A DNA stretch of 64,000 bases. It comes from Chloroflexota bacterium (GTDB taxonomy: Bacteria; Chloroflexota; Anaerolineae; CG2-30-64-16). Location of the stretch: NCBI GenBank assembly GCA_016876015.1, contig VGOD01000003.1, positions 1 to 64,000 of the forward strand. The letters run 5' to 3'. The notes under the pieces are model-generated. The model did not search any database. It saw only the letters and a list, made by a program, of their open reading frames with translations, and was not told the origin of the DNA. Position numbers and translations under genes: made by a program. Shown piece by piece: positions 55,183-63,572 of this stretch (positions within the stretch are counted from its first letter, which is position 1; every line of letters begins with the position of its first letter).

Positions 55183-56133
55183 ATGCTCACACCTCACCCT
55201 CGCAAGGCAAACGCCTACACCCAGAACGGGCAACCCGTAGTGGTGAAAGCGCCGCATTTCAACGGCGACTATCTGCCCTTCTCGGTCGCCGAGGCCGTGC
55301 ATTTGCTCGGCGGCCTGGATCGGGTCATCCGGCCAGCCGACCGCGTCCTCATCAAGCCTAATTTCAACTGCTCCTACGCGCTGCCGCTCTCCACCGATCT
55401 CGCCTTTTTGGCCGCAGCGATCGAGCTGCTGCAAGACGCCGGCGCACGGGTCATCGTGGGCGAACTGTCGGGCCGCGCCGATTGGCCGACCGATAAGGTG
55501 GTGCGCAACCTAAACGTCATGCCGGTCCTCCAACGCTACGGCGTGCCTTTCATCAATTTCGAGTATGACCAATGGCTGCCGATGGAGATCCCGGGCCGTT
55601 TCTTCAAGTCCATTCGCGTGCCGCGCACGATCTACGAGGCAGATAAACGCGTCTACCTGGCCAACATGCGCTGCCATTCGGCCGGCCGTTTCTCCGGCGC
55701 GCTCAAGCTGGGCGTCGGTTGGATTGATCTGGAGGACCGCGACTGTCTCCACGCAGACACTGCCACCGTGGAACTCAAAGTCCCCGAGGTTCACCTCGGC
55801 TGGCAGCCCGACCTGGTGCTCATGGACGGCCGGCGCAGCACTGTGGCCTGGCACGGCCGTGGGGATTATGTCTACCCCAACCTCATCATGGCCTCTGGCG
55901 ACATGGCCGCGATTGATGCACAAGCGGTGGAAATCCTGAAGGGTTTTCCGGCCAAGAACCGACTGGACATCCCGACAGCCGAGATGGGCCAGCTCAAGGC
56001 TGCGGTCGAGCTCGGCTTGGGCCAAATCGAGAGCCTGGTGGTGGAAGCCGAGGGACGCCGGGCTACCGAGCAGGAAGGAATGCTGCGCGACCCGGCCCTG
56101 CTGAAACACGCAGCCGAGTTCAAGGCGAGCTAG
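55183..56133 (+). CDS. DUF362-domain protein
   Basis: This 316-residue protein belongs to the DUF362 family, whose members are often iron-sulfur proteins, but no CxxCxxC ferredoxin motif is visible here. Segments VLIKPNFNCSYALPLSTD, VIVGELSG, VYLANMRCHSAGRFSGALKLGVG and SGDMAAIDAQAVEIL fit the family. Function is unknown; homologues occur beside carbohydrate and amino acid catabolic genes. ATG 55183 has GGAGG upstream; the track's extra 54 residues are translated repeat. The DUF885-like gene follows after 20 bases. Confidence 0.75.
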   Translation: MLTPHPRKANAYTQNGQPVVVKAPHFNGDYLPFSVAEAVHLLGGLDRVIRPADRVLIKPNFNCSYALPLSTDLAFLAAAIELLQDAGARVIVGELSGRADWPTDKVVRNLNVMPVLQRYGVPFINFEYDQWLPMEIPGRFFKSIRVPRTIYEADKRVYLANMRCHSAGRFSGALKLGVGWIDLEDRDCLHADTATVELKVPEVHLGWQPDLVLMDGRRSTVAWHGRGDYVYPNLIMASGDMAAIDAQAVEILKGFPAKNRLDIPTAEMGQLKAAVELGLGQIESLVVEAEGRRATEQEGMLRDPALLKHAAEFKAS

Positions 56134-56153
56134 GCTGACCGAAGGCGACTGCG

Positions 56154-57314
56154 GTGTTAGAAGAAGAAATCCGGCGTTTTCTACAAATCGCTCTGGCTCT
56201 CAACGCGTCCGTGGGCCAGCGAACCGGCGTCGAGCCGCTGCTTTCGACCGAAACCTATGACTACGGCTTCCCGGCCCCCGCGTGGGACTGGGAGGAGATC
56301 GGCCGCCAGATCGAGGAGCTCCGACCGGCCATCAGCTCTTTTCCCGCAGCGCGGGCCGGCTTCCTGGCTGACCTGACGACGTCCTTCGAGATGATGGCCC
56401 GCGAAGGGCAGGGCGATCGCGTCCCATATGCCGAACGCGTGGTCGCCTACTTGCAGGTTCCCGGCGAGCGAGTTCCCCAGGCCACGATCGCCGCGCTGGC
56501 CGAGGATCTGCGGGGCCTGCTTGTCGCCGAGGGCTACGCCGACGACCTGGCCATCGCATTGCCGCAGTGGATCGAGCGCCGCAGCATCCGCGGCGAGGCG
56601 CTGCAAACGTTGGCCGAGGAGCTGATGGAGCAGGCGCGCACGACGACGAACGAACGCATCATGCCTCTGCCGGCCGAGCACCGCGTCGAGCTGTCCTTTC
56701 CCAAGAACTTCCCGTTCAACGGCTACAGCGCGTACAAACGAGACTATCGCGGCACGGTCGAGCTGAACGGCGACATCGGCTGGCATATCCCGGCCCTCAA
56801 ACACCTGGTCTGTCACGAGGCGTTCCCGGGCCACCAGACCTTCTCGGCGCTGCGCGAACTGCGCTACCGCCAGGGCCTGATACCTGTCGAGGGCACCCTC
56901 TACTTCTCCAACACCCCCATCACCCCGATCGTCGAGGGCGCGGCCGAGATCGGCCAGGAGCTGTTGGGCATGGTGAAGACGGCCGACGACCGGCTCTTCG
57001 ATGTGTATAACCGCTACCAGTCGGCGTGCGCCACCAACCTGGCGTTCGACTGCAACGCCGACGGCAAGGACCAGGAGACGGCTGTCCGCGAGTACATGGC
57101 GCTGACCCACGTCCCGCGCGGTCAGGCCGAGCGACGCTACCGCTTCTGGAGCCATCCGTTGTGGCAGACCGGCTTCCCGCACTATTGGTACGGCCGGGAG
57201 TTCATGCAGGAGTGCTATCAGCGAATGGCCGCGGATGTACCTCGCTTCGTGGAAATGATCTACACCGAGCCTCACACCGTTCGCACGCTGCGTGAGGCGG
57301 TTCTCACGGCATAG
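56154..57314 (+). CDS. DUF885-like zinc metallopeptidase
   Basis: This 386-residue protein resembles the C-terminal half of DUF885 proteins. It has the zinc signature HEAFPGHQ, an ERIMPLPAEH segment and an EGAAEIGQELLG segment that may supply the third ligand. DUF885 proteins are usually about 550-600 residues, so this is a short form. GTG 56154 is the start, with AAGG about 10 bases upstream. It probably hydrolyses a peptide or amide bond in the cytoplasm. It pairs with the DUF362 gene and ends before repeat copy F. Confidence 0.75.
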   Translation: MLEEEIRRFLQIALALNASVGQRTGVEPLLSTETYDYGFPAPAWDWEEIGRQIEELRPAISSFPAARAGFLADLTTSFEMMAREGQGDRVPYAERVVAYLQVPGERVPQATIAALAEDLRGLLVAEGYADDLAIALPQWIERRSIRGEALQTLAEELMEQARTTTNERIMPLPAEHRVELSFPKNFPFNGYSAYKRDYRGTVELNGDIGWHIPALKHLVCHEAFPGHQTFSALRELRYRQGLIPVEGTLYFSNTPITPIVEGAAEIGQELLGMVKTADDRLFDVYNRYQSACATNLAFDCNADGKDQETAVREYMALTHVPRGQAERRYRFWSHPLWQTGFPHYWYGREFMQECYQRMAADVPRFVEMIYTEPHTVRTLREAVLTA

Positions 57315-57364
57315 TGAAACACCGTCAGGCGACTGACGGATGATGGGACATTATCAAGACGGTT

Positions 57365-57560
57365 GTGTGTGCCGGCCGCGACGCCACTGCGCAGCCTCTC
57401 TGTGGGACGGGGGATGAAAAACAGGTGGGCTGGAGTGGAAAAATGTCCCGGTTTGGAGGCTTCAGCCGGTTACGCTGTTGGCGAGAGTGACCGGCTAATC
57501 CTAAAGGAGGCTTCGCACAGCCTCGAGACCAGAGCGGTGGGCGGTGATTTTTCAGAACAG
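57365..57560. repeat. Dispersed intergenic element, copy F (mosaic)
   Basis: It carries both the GAAAAACAGGTGGGCTGGA block seen in copies A, B and D and the GTGGAAAAATGTCCCGG block seen in copies C and G, one after the other. It ends in GATTTTTCAGAACAG, just before the ribosome-binding site of the next gene. Confidence 0.78.
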
Positions 57561-57570
57561 GAGACCAGTT

Positions 57571-58713
57571 ATGTTAACACGCTTCGCACTCGAACAGGAT
57601 GTCGCCCGGCGGGTCGCCAGACTCCAGGCGCTCATGAAAGAGAAGGGCCTGGGCGCGGTTTTCATCCCGGCGCGCGGCGCGCCCGGTCTCATGGGCGTCG
57701 CCAAGTACTTCACCAATCTCGTGCTATGGGCCGGTCCGGCTTACGTAGTCGTGGGCGCGGAGCATCCCGAGCCGGCCCTGATCCAGTGGTCGGCCTATGG
57801 CGCCCAGTGGAACCGCCAAGAGGCGACCACACCCTGGGTCGAAAACCCGGACCCGGACGCCTTCGGCCGCAGCCTGGAGATCGCCCGGCAACTGGCAGGC
57901 GCCACCAGGCGCATCGGCATCGAACACCTGAAAACCAGTTGGCTGGTCGGCGAGTGGGATCGCTTCCAGGCCGCGATGACCGGCTATGAGACGGTGGACA
58001 TCAGTCGCGACATTGACCAGATGCGCGCGATCAAGTCCGCCTTCGAGATCGAGGAGATCTACAACACCGGGCGCATCTTCACCCAGGCTTTCGAACGTTT
58101 TGCCGAGGTGGCCTGGCCAGGCGTGCGCGCCTGGGACGCAGCCACCGAGGCCGAGGCGATCCTGAAGGCGGCCGGTTGCTTTTGGGGCCGCTCCAAATAC
58201 TCGCTGGACCTGCGGCCATACACGATCCCGACCCCGTTGGACCGCTGCTTCACGGAAGACGACATCATCCTGTTCGAGCTGGTGTACACCGGCCCATTGG
58301 GCTATTGGGACGAGATGACCGCGATCTACAGCTTCAAGGAGCTGCCGGCGAGCATTCGCGCCCAGATCGAGGCGCACGAGCGCGTCATCGAAACCGCCGC
58401 CCAAACCGCGCGGCCAGGCGTTCCCATCGGCAAGATCGCCGAAACCAACCTCCAAACCTGGAAGGACCTGGGCTTTCCGGTGATCGGCCGGCACACGCCC
58501 GATTGCCACAGCATCGGCCTGGACGAGAGCGACGGCCCCTCTTCGTGGTTCACGCCCGATTGGCCGCTGGAGGCCAACATGGTGCTCTCGTTCCATCCCA
58601 GCACACTGCTGGAGGGCACCAAGGCGTTCCTGGTTTCGGACAACTACCTGGTGACGCCGCAGGGCGCGGTGCGTTTGTCGCCCAAGACGTGGACCTATCG
58701 CCGCATCGGCTGA
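57571..58713 (+). CDS. M24-fold protein with degenerate metal site
   Basis: This 380-residue protein has the creatinase/prolidase-like two-domain layout. The metal site is strongly altered: the first Asp is Glu (LFELVY), the second Asp is Glu (GYWDEM), the His region reads CHSIGLDESDG with the second His lost, the EPG Glu is His (SFHPS), and the last Glu is Ser (FLVSDNYLV). It is therefore unlikely to be a normal two-metal peptidase. ATG 57571 has GGAG 7 bases upstream. It begins the last operon of the island with a transaminase-like pair. It is the second such protein in the window. Confidence 0.78.
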   Translation: MLTRFALEQDVARRVARLQALMKEKGLGAVFIPARGAPGLMGVAKYFTNLVLWAGPAYVVVGAEHPEPALIQWSAYGAQWNRQEATTPWVENPDPDAFGRSLEIARQLAGATRRIGIEHLKTSWLVGEWDRFQAAMTGYETVDISRDIDQMRAIKSAFEIEEIYNTGRIFTQAFERFAEVAWPGVRAWDAATEAEAILKAAGCFWGRSKYSLDLRPYTIPTPLDRCFTEDDIILFELVYTGPLGYWDEMTAIYSFKELPASIRAQIEAHERVIETAAQTARPGVPIGKIAETNLQTWKDLGFPVIGRHTPDCHSIGLDESDGPSSWFTPDWPLEANMVLSFHPSTLLEGTKAFLVSDNYLVTPQGAVRLSPKTWTYRRIG

Positions 58714-58752
58714 ACGCGACATGCCAGTAGTGAGCCACTCCCAGGAGTGCTG

Positions 58753-59814
58753 ATGACGCACACCTCATCTTCGCCAATCGAATCGGCCGCGCGCGCCTAT
58801 GGGTGGAGCCCCATCACGGACTACCCGCCGTTCTACATGCCCGCCGAAATTCGCGAGGGGATGATCCAGGCTCTGGCCCGCGGGGAAACGCACTACGCGC
58901 CCGTGCCAGGGGTGCCGGCTCTGCGAGAGGCCCTGGCGCGGTATCTGGCCACCCTGGGCTGGCGACTCAAGGCGGACGGGAATACGGTCATCACGAACGG
59001 CGAACAGGAAGCGCGCTTTCTGGCGATTCAGGCTCTCTGTCGAGACGGCAAGATCCTGGCTCTGCCGGCGCAGGCGCACCCCGGCGTTGCACAGGCGGCC
59101 GGGGTCGGCCAGGTGCAAACCATCTCGATGCCCGGCAGCCAGGATGGCAGCCCAGAGCCTGACATCGCCGCCATCCTGACCGCGCTCGAGCGGGGCGCGG
59201 ACGTGCTCTATCTCGAAAGCCCCCATCGGCTGACCGGCAAAGCGTTCGAGGCGGATGAGCTGGCCGCCATCGCCGCGGCCATCGAGGCGGCCGACGCACG
59301 AGTGATCTGGGATCAGAGCCTGGCATCGCTGGTGCGGCCGGATAGACGTTACGTCTCTCCCGGCGCCATCGCTGCTTTGGCCGCTCGCTGCCTGGCATTG
59401 GCTGCGCTCTGGCCCACCCTGGGCATGGAAGAGTATCAACTGGGATACATCGCTGGCGACGAGGCGCTCATCCAGCCGATCCAGACACTGCGGCAGATCA
59501 TCGGCATTTGCACGACGACGCCGGCGCAGTGGGCCGCGGTGGCCGGAGCCGAGCACATGGCCAACCTGCTGCAAGAGCGTTTGACCGAGCTGACGTTAAC
59601 TCAAGAACAGGGGCTGGCGTTTCTGCAACAGGCGCGGGTCACACCGCTCGACGGCGATACCGTGGCCTACCTGGCGTTTCGTGCGCCGTGGCCGCGCGGC
59701 GCCTCGTTGCTGGCCGAGCTAACCCAGGTAGGCTTTCTGGTCGCATCGGGCGAACCGTTCGGCGCGCCGGATGTGGTCAGACTGACGACAACCTCGCGGC
59801 TGCTGGCGCTTTGA
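58753..59814 (+). CDS. Aminotransferase-fold pseudoenzyme lacking the PLP lysine
   Basis: This 353-residue protein aligns end to end with class I aminotransferases, including the neighbour at 59846. The segment that should read SK-x-x-x-M-x-G-W-R-L-G-W-I-A-G reads WPTLGMEEYQLGYIAG, so the PLP lysine is Pro and the phosphate-binding Arg is Gln. The SPNNP segment is SPHRL, and the Asp-x-x-Tyr pair keeps only Asp (IWDQSL). Catalysis by transamination is not expected; a regulatory or heterodimer role is possible. ATG 58753 has AGGAG upstream. The functional transaminase begins 31 bases downstream. Confidence 0.82.
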   Translation: MTHTSSSPIESAARAYGWSPITDYPPFYMPAEIREGMIQALARGETHYAPVPGVPALREALARYLATLGWRLKADGNTVITNGEQEARFLAIQALCRDGKILALPAQAHPGVAQAAGVGQVQTISMPGSQDGSPEPDIAAILTALERGADVLYLESPHRLTGKAFEADELAAIAAAIEAADARVIWDQSLASLVRPDRRYVSPGAIAALAARCLALAALWPTLGMEEYQLGYIAGDEALIQPIQTLRQIIGICTTTPAQWAAVAGAEHMANLLQERLTELTLTQEQGLAFLQQARVTPLDGDTVAYLAFRAPWPRGASLLAELTQVGFLVASGEPFGAPDVVRLTTTSRLLAL

Positions 59815-59845
59815 GGGCAGAGGTCTTCACGACGAAAGACAGAGA

Positions 59846-61015
59846 ATGACGACAAACCCGGACAGAGCCCAACCGGCCGCGCCGGCCATCAGTACAGCCA
59901 CCCTCTACGGCCTGATGGCTAAGGCAAGGGCCTACGATGATCGGATCGAGTTGGGCCGCGGCGATCCCGACTTTGACACCCCGCCGCACATCGTTGCGGC
60001 GTTCGCCGAGGCGATCAAGCGGGTTTGGAGCGAGCCCAACCCGCCTGAGGGCATCCTGCCGCTGCGCGTGGCAATTGCTGAGCGGCTGCGCCGGGTGAAT
60101 CGCATCGAGGCGGACCCAGAGACCGAGATCGTCGTCACCAACGGCGGGCAGCATGCCCTCTTCGTCATGGTGCAGGCGGCGCTGGCGCCCGGCGATGAGA
60201 TCCTGGTCCCCGATCCCAACTACAACACCTATCGGGACGCCATCGCATTCGCGCACGGGGTGAGGGTCAGCGTGCCGACCCACATCGAAGAGGACTTCCG
60301 GGTGGATCCGGCGCGGGTGGCCGCGGCGATCACCCCGCGCACGCGCGGCCTGCTGATGGTGTCGCCGAACAACCCGGCAGCGTCCGTGATCTCCCGCGGG
60401 GATGTGCAGGAGCTGACGGAGCTCGCGCGGGCGCATCATCTGACCATCCTGGCCGACGACATCTATGATCGGTTCTTGTACGACGGGCTCGAGCACGTCA
60501 GCCCGGCCTCGCTGCCGGGAGTCAAGGACTACACCCTGACCCTGAACGCGGTCTCGAAGCAATACGCCATGTGCGGCTGGCGGCTGGGGTGGATCGCTGG
60601 ACCGGCTCATCTGATGGAGCGTGTCCGGCAGATCAAGGCCAGCATCTCGGGCAGCACCTCGTTGGTTGCGCAGCACGGCGCGTTGGCCGCGCTTAACGGT
60701 CCAGACGATTGCATCGTGGAGATGCAGCAGGCCTACGCCCGGCGCCGCGAGGTGGTCATGCAGGGGCTCGATCGGCTGGGTCTTCGCTATGGCAGGCCGC
60801 AGGGCGGACAGTTCATCTTCGCCGACATCAGCAGCACAGGGATGACATCGCTCGAGTTTGCGGCCTGGGTGCTGGAAGAGGCGCACGTCTTGCTCTATCC
60901 GGGCGGCGCCTTTGGTGCGGCGTTCGACCATTTCATCCGCATCACGTTTCTTCAACCGGAAGAGCGCCTGGCAGAGGCCCTCGAGCGCATCGCCAGGCTC
61001 ATGAACAAGTCCTGA
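59846..61015 (+). CDS. Class I aminotransferase
   Basis: This 389-residue PLP enzyme has a complete active site: TNGGQHALF, SPNNPAAS, LADDIYDRFLY, NAVSKQYAMCGWRLGWIAG (PLP Lys and phosphate Arg) and FIRITFL. It is close in pattern to the aminotransferase at 48896-50080. It probably acts on an amino acid released by the island hydrolases, perhaps together with the lysine-less paralogue just upstream. ATG 59846 follows AAAGACAGAG. The AstE-like gene starts 16 bases downstream. Confidence 0.93.
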   Translation: MTTNPDRAQPAAPAISTATLYGLMAKARAYDDRIELGRGDPDFDTPPHIVAAFAEAIKRVWSEPNPPEGILPLRVAIAERLRRVNRIEADPETEIVVTNGGQHALFVMVQAALAPGDEILVPDPNYNTYRDAIAFAHGVRVSVPTHIEEDFRVDPARVAAAITPRTRGLLMVSPNNPAASVISRGDVQELTELARAHHLTILADDIYDRFLYDGLEHVSPASLPGVKDYTLTLNAVSKQYAMCGWRLGWIAGPAHLMERVRQIKASISGSTSLVAQHGALAALNGPDDCIVEMQQAYARRREVVMQGLDRLGLRYGRPQGGQFIFADISSTGMTSLEFAAWVLEEAHVLLYPGGAFGAAFDHFIRITFLQPEERLAEALERIARLMNKS

Positions 61016-61031
61016 AGGAGAACAGTCAGAG

Positions 61032-62048
61032 ATGGCAGATCAAGCGAAGTGGATCGGGCACAAGGTCGGCACGGCCGACGCCAGGCCCGGCGAGATGGTG
61101 AGAGGCGGCATCCCTATCGTCGCGGACATGTATGGTCGCGAGCGGCTGATGCCAGTGGTGGTGGCGTGCGGAGTGGAGCCAGGGCCGGTGATCTGGCTCA
61201 ACGGCGCGATCCACGGCGACGAACCAGAGGGGCCGTGGTCAATCGCTCTGGTCATGCGGCAGATTGACCCACAGCAGTTAAAAGGCGTGGTGGTCGCGGT
61301 CCCCGCGATGAACGTGGACGCGCTGACCGCCGGGACGCGCGGCGACCCGCTGGACACCTTCACCTACGACATGAACCGGGTCTACCCTGGCAGCGCGACG
61401 GGCCGGGCGACCGAGCGCGTGGCGTATGCGCACTACCAGGCCATGATGGCCTCGGCCGATTACCAAATCGCCATCCACTCCGGCGGCGATCACTCGTACC
61501 TCTCGCAGATGATCTTTGCGCCGGAGATGCCGCAATGCCTGGAGCTCGCCGCGGCGATGGGGCCAGATTTCCCGTTGGTCTTCACCTCGCTGCTCAAAGC
61601 CGGCGATCCGACCTCGGAGCTGGTGAAAAAGGGCGGCGGCGGCATCACGGTCGAGCTCGGCGGGCAATGCCGCACCCTGACCCGCGACTTCGATACCGTG
61701 TGCCAAACGCTGGCGCGCAGCATGTTGAACGTCCTGCGGCACTTCGGCATGATCCCCGGCCAGGCGCACTACTGCCGCTCATGGAAGCGCGGCCATCAGG
61801 TTGCGCTGCTGGCCAACGCCACCGGGCTCTGGATCGGCGATCCGGGGCTAGAGTTCCATCGAGAGATGGCAAAGGGCGCGGCTCTGGGGCAGATCGTCAA
61901 CCTGTACGGCGACGTATCAGAAACGGTCGTGGCCCCGGCAGACGGCCTGGTATTTGGCCTGCGGCATCGGCCGCAGGTGCGCGTGGGCGACTGGATCTGC
62001 TTCTACGGCGTCGTGGACGAGATACGCGACAACCTGCTGCCGCGGTAG
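61032..62048 (+). CDS. Succinylglutamate desuccinylase/aspartoacylase-family protein
   Basis: This 338-residue zinc-dependent N-acyl amino acid deacylase-like protein has the M14-related AstE/AspA fold. GAIHGDEPEG supplies the first His and Glu, YDMNRVYPG binds substrate, and IAIHSGGD supplies the second His. The C-terminal part (VVAPADGLVFGLRHRPQVRVGD) is the usual beta domain. It would remove an acyl group from an amino acid. AAGGAG lies about 14 bases before the ATG. It closes the transaminase operon and is followed by a strong hairpin. Confidence 0.88.
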   Translation: MADQAKWIGHKVGTADARPGEMVRGGIPIVADMYGRERLMPVVVACGVEPGPVIWLNGAIHGDEPEGPWSIALVMRQIDPQQLKGVVVAVPAMNVDALTAGTRGDPLDTFTYDMNRVYPGSATGRATERVAYAHYQAMMASADYQIAIHSGGDHSYLSQMIFAPEMPQCLELAAAMGPDFPLVFTSLLKAGDPTSELVKKGGGGITVELGGQCRTLTRDFDTVCQTLARSMLNVLRHFGMIPGQAHYCRSWKRGHQVALLANATGLWIGDPGLEFHREMAKGAALGQIVNLYGDVSETVVAPADGLVFGLRHRPQVRVGDWICFYGVVDEIRDNLLPR

Positions 62049-62065
62049 CCTGGCGACTGCACTTC

Positions 62066-62109
62066 CCCCCCACGCGCCAGCATTACGGAAGCGCCTGGCG
62101 CGTGGGGGG
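62066..62109 (+). terminator. Hairpin terminator after the AstE-like gene
   Basis: CCCCCCACGCGCCAG and CTGGCGCGTGGGGGG (15-base arms, 14-base loop) lie 18 bases after the stop codon. No T run follows, so it may be Rho-assisted or simply protect the mRNA end. Confidence 0.55.
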
Positions 62110-62110
62110 C

Positions 62111-62352
62111 GATTCTCAGGACAGTTGTTCATGCCGGGCGCAGCGCCAGCCCGCCCCCTGGCCCGTCGGCCAGGACAGGCTGGCTGCGCCATGCAGGCCA
62201 GGGTGCGCAGCCTCCCTGTGGGACGGCCCGTGGAAAAATGTCTCGGTTTGGAGGCTTCAGCCGGTTACGCTGTTGGCGAGAGTGACCGGCTAATCCTAAA
62301 GGAGGCTTCGCACAGCCTCGAGACCAGAGCGGGCGGCGATTTTCAGGACAGG
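62111..62352. repeat. Dispersed intergenic element, copy G (fullest copy)
   Basis: It begins GATTCTCAGGACAG and ends GATTTTCAGGACAG, so the same word in the same orientation bounds both sides. Inside are hairpins in the CCAGCCCGCCCC/GGCTGGC region, AGCCTCCCTGTGGGACGGCC, AATGTCTCGG, the AGCCGGTTACGCTGTTGGCG block and AGGAGGCTTCGCACAGCCTC. No ORF or target-site duplication was recognised. It supplies the -10 to -250 region of the next gene. Confidence 0.82.
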
Positions 62353-62359
62353 CGACGAC

Positions 62360-63529
62360 GTGGCCAACAACAGTGAAGCGCGGCCGAGGTGGCGTGTACC
62401 GCGCACCAACAACCCGAAGGTTCACCGCCGGCTGCAAGAGGCGCTCACAGAGGCGGTCGCAGCCGTGCTCTATGGCGACCCGTGGGAGGCCCAACAACTG
62501 ATCGGCCAGTTCGAGCGCGCTTTCGGCCAGGCGCTGGGTCACCGTCACGTCTCCGCGGTGCAATCCGGCTCGGCGGGGCTGCGCCTGGCGCTGCTGGCCT
62601 GCGGCGTCCGGCCCGGCGATGAGGTGATCACCGTCGCTAACTCGGACATCGCCACGACCGCCGCGATCTCGCACTGCGGCGCGAGCCCGGTGTTGTGCGA
62701 TGTACGGGCCGATGACTACACCATTGACCCCGACCGGGTCGCAGTGTTGATCGGTGAGCGCACGGTTGGGCTGCTGCCGGTTGACCTGCACGGCCATCCG
62801 TCCGATGCGGCGGCTCTGCGAGCGATCGCCGATCGGCATGGTCTCTTCATCGTGCAAGATGCGACCCTGGCGACGGGCGCGCGCGACCGCGGGCAGCGGC
62901 TGGGCGCCTACGCCGATATGATCGTGTTTTCCTGCTCGCCCTTCAAGCCGTTTTCGGGGATCGGTTCTGGCGGCCTGGTCGCGACGGAACAGCCGCCGCT
63001 CTGGGAACGGGTCGAGTTGCTGAAGGGCTATGGCGCCCGCCGCGGGGCGACGCCGCCAGTGACTTACTATCACCTGGTCGAGGGCTACAATCTCTCGATG
63101 TCGCCAATGGAGGCGGCCGTGCTCGCGGTCAAGCTGCCGTATCTGGCGACGTGGAGCGCCAAGCGCCGGCTGATCGGCCAGTGGTATGCAGAGCGACTGG
63201 CTGGCATCCCCGGCGTCGGCCTGCCCCAGCCGCGTCGCGAGGCAGAGGCGATCTATCGCACCTATACGGTGCAGGTTCCGCAACGCGATGAGGTGTACCG
63301 CCGCCTGCACGAACAGGGTATTCATGCCGCGTTACACTACGTACCGCCGGTCCACCAGCAGCCCGTCTATCGGGAGCGGCGCTTGCGCGGAGCCGACTCG
63401 CTGCCGATCACCGAGGCATTAGCAGCCCGCACGCTCAGCCTGCCGGTTGACCCCGAGTTCACGGAGGCCGAGGTGGACCTGGTGTGCGATGTGCTGCGAG
63501 CGACCCTGGCAATGACGCCGCGGCCATGA
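62360..63529 (+). CDS. DegT/DnrJ/EryC1/StrS-type aminotransferase
   Basis: This 389-residue PLP-dependent protein is of the sugar-aminotransferase type. It has SGSAGLRLAL (phosphate binding), the D-x-x-H/A region VQDATLATGA, the PLP Lys in CSPFKPFSGIGSGG, and a typical C-terminus (HAALHYVPPVHQQPVYRE). The usual His before the Lys (HPTK) is Ser-Pro-Phe here. It may aminate a keto sugar or act on another substrate. The GTG start at 62360 sits just outside repeat copy G, whose terminal AGGACAGG may serve as the ribosome-binding site. The VOC gene follows after 43 bases. Confidence 0.87.
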   Translation: MANNSEARPRWRVPRTNNPKVHRRLQEALTEAVAAVLYGDPWEAQQLIGQFERAFGQALGHRHVSAVQSGSAGLRLALLACGVRPGDEVITVANSDIATTAAISHCGASPVLCDVRADDYTIDPDRVAVLIGERTVGLLPVDLHGHPSDAAALRAIADRHGLFIVQDATLATGARDRGQRLGAYADMIVFSCSPFKPFSGIGSGGLVATEQPPLWERVELLKGYGARRGATPPVTYYHLVEGYNLSMSPMEAAVLAVKLPYLATWSAKRRLIGQWYAERLAGIPGVGLPQPRREAEAIYRTYTVQVPQRDEVYRRLHEQGIHAALHYVPPVHQQPVYRERRLRGADSLPITEALAARTLSLPVDPEFTEAEVDLVCDVLRATLAMTPRP

Positions 63530-63572
63530 AGATGAGATCGTGCATGGAAAACAGACTTGGAGGAAAACTCGT

